Of a stretch of DNA of 5,703 nucleotides, positions 5,688 through 5,703 are shown piece by piece. Source of the DNA: Prevotellaceae bacterium. Lineage in GTDB: Bacteria; Bacteroidota; Bacteroidia; Bacteroidales; Bacteroidaceae. Under the pieces are notes generated by a model, which was given only the letters and a program-made list of their open reading frames with translations, searched no databases and was not told the origin of the DNA. Position 1 is the first letter of the stretch; every line of letters begins with the position of its first letter. Made by a program: the position numbers and the translations under genes. The stretch lies in the NCBI GenBank assembly GCA_022508685.1, contig JAFLUS010000147.1, positions 1-5,703 of the forward strand, in the 5' to 3' direction.

Positions 5688-5703
5688 ATTATCATTCATA
5701 TTT

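Noticed and set aside
5631..5699. Extended rseC start at the ATG at 5699
   Set aside because: The extra residues do not resemble RseC, and the best promoter match would fall inside them.
1..5703. Na+-translocating NADH:quinone reductase (Nqr) operon instead of Rnf
   Set aside because: RnfB and RnfC carry ferredoxin-type clusters, and there is no NqrF or NqrA; the gene order and RnfC domains are Rnf.

Overview
The window is one co-directional block of genes on the minus strand that encodes almost all of an Rnf (ion-translocating ferredoxin:NAD+ oxidoreductase) complex, preceded by an RseC-family gene. Read in the direction of transcription (right to left), the order is rseC (5630-5208), rnfB (5176-4247), rnfC (4208-2853), rnfD (2774-1776), rnfG (1779-1195), rnfE (1174-566) and rnfA (527 to beyond base 1). 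All six Rnf subunits are present. Only rnfA is incomplete: about 16 C-terminal residues lie outside the window.

The likely source is a member of the Bacteroidales, possibly Prevotellaceae-like. The reasons are the order rseC-rnfBCDGEA (rather than the proteobacterial rsxABCDGE, where rseC lies elsewhere), a Bacteroidetes-type promoter (TTTG, 19 bases, TAAATTTG) just upstream of rseC, AT-rich spacers mostly without Shine-Dalgarno sequences, and a short RnfC (451 aa) with a long multi-cluster RnfB (309 aa). The assignment is an inference from style and gene order. No rRNA or other marker is present.

How the parts work together, from family knowledge: ferredoxin and NAD(H) exchange electrons through peripheral RnfB (Fe-S clusters) and RnfC (FMN, NAD(H) site, two 4Fe-4S clusters). 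Covalent flavins on RnfD and RnfG and the Fe-S site held by conserved cysteines of the paralogous membrane proteins RnfA and RnfE carry electrons through the membrane, and this is coupled to Na+ or H+ movement. RseC is a small membrane protein with a cysteine motif, linked in E. coli to the Rsx (Rnf) complex that keeps SoxR reduced.

The genes are tightly packed: a 4-base stop/start overlap between rnfD and rnfG, and spacers of 20 to 78 bases elsewhere. No stretch over 300 bases lacks a gene, and no plus-strand gene, RNA gene, mobile element or CRISPR array is visible. This is a known system rather than a new one. The points worth a second look are a probable frameshifted tail of rnfE, an atypical flavinylation motif in RnfG, nine cysteines in RnfB outside its recognised clusters, and uneven use of ribosome binding sites along the operon.
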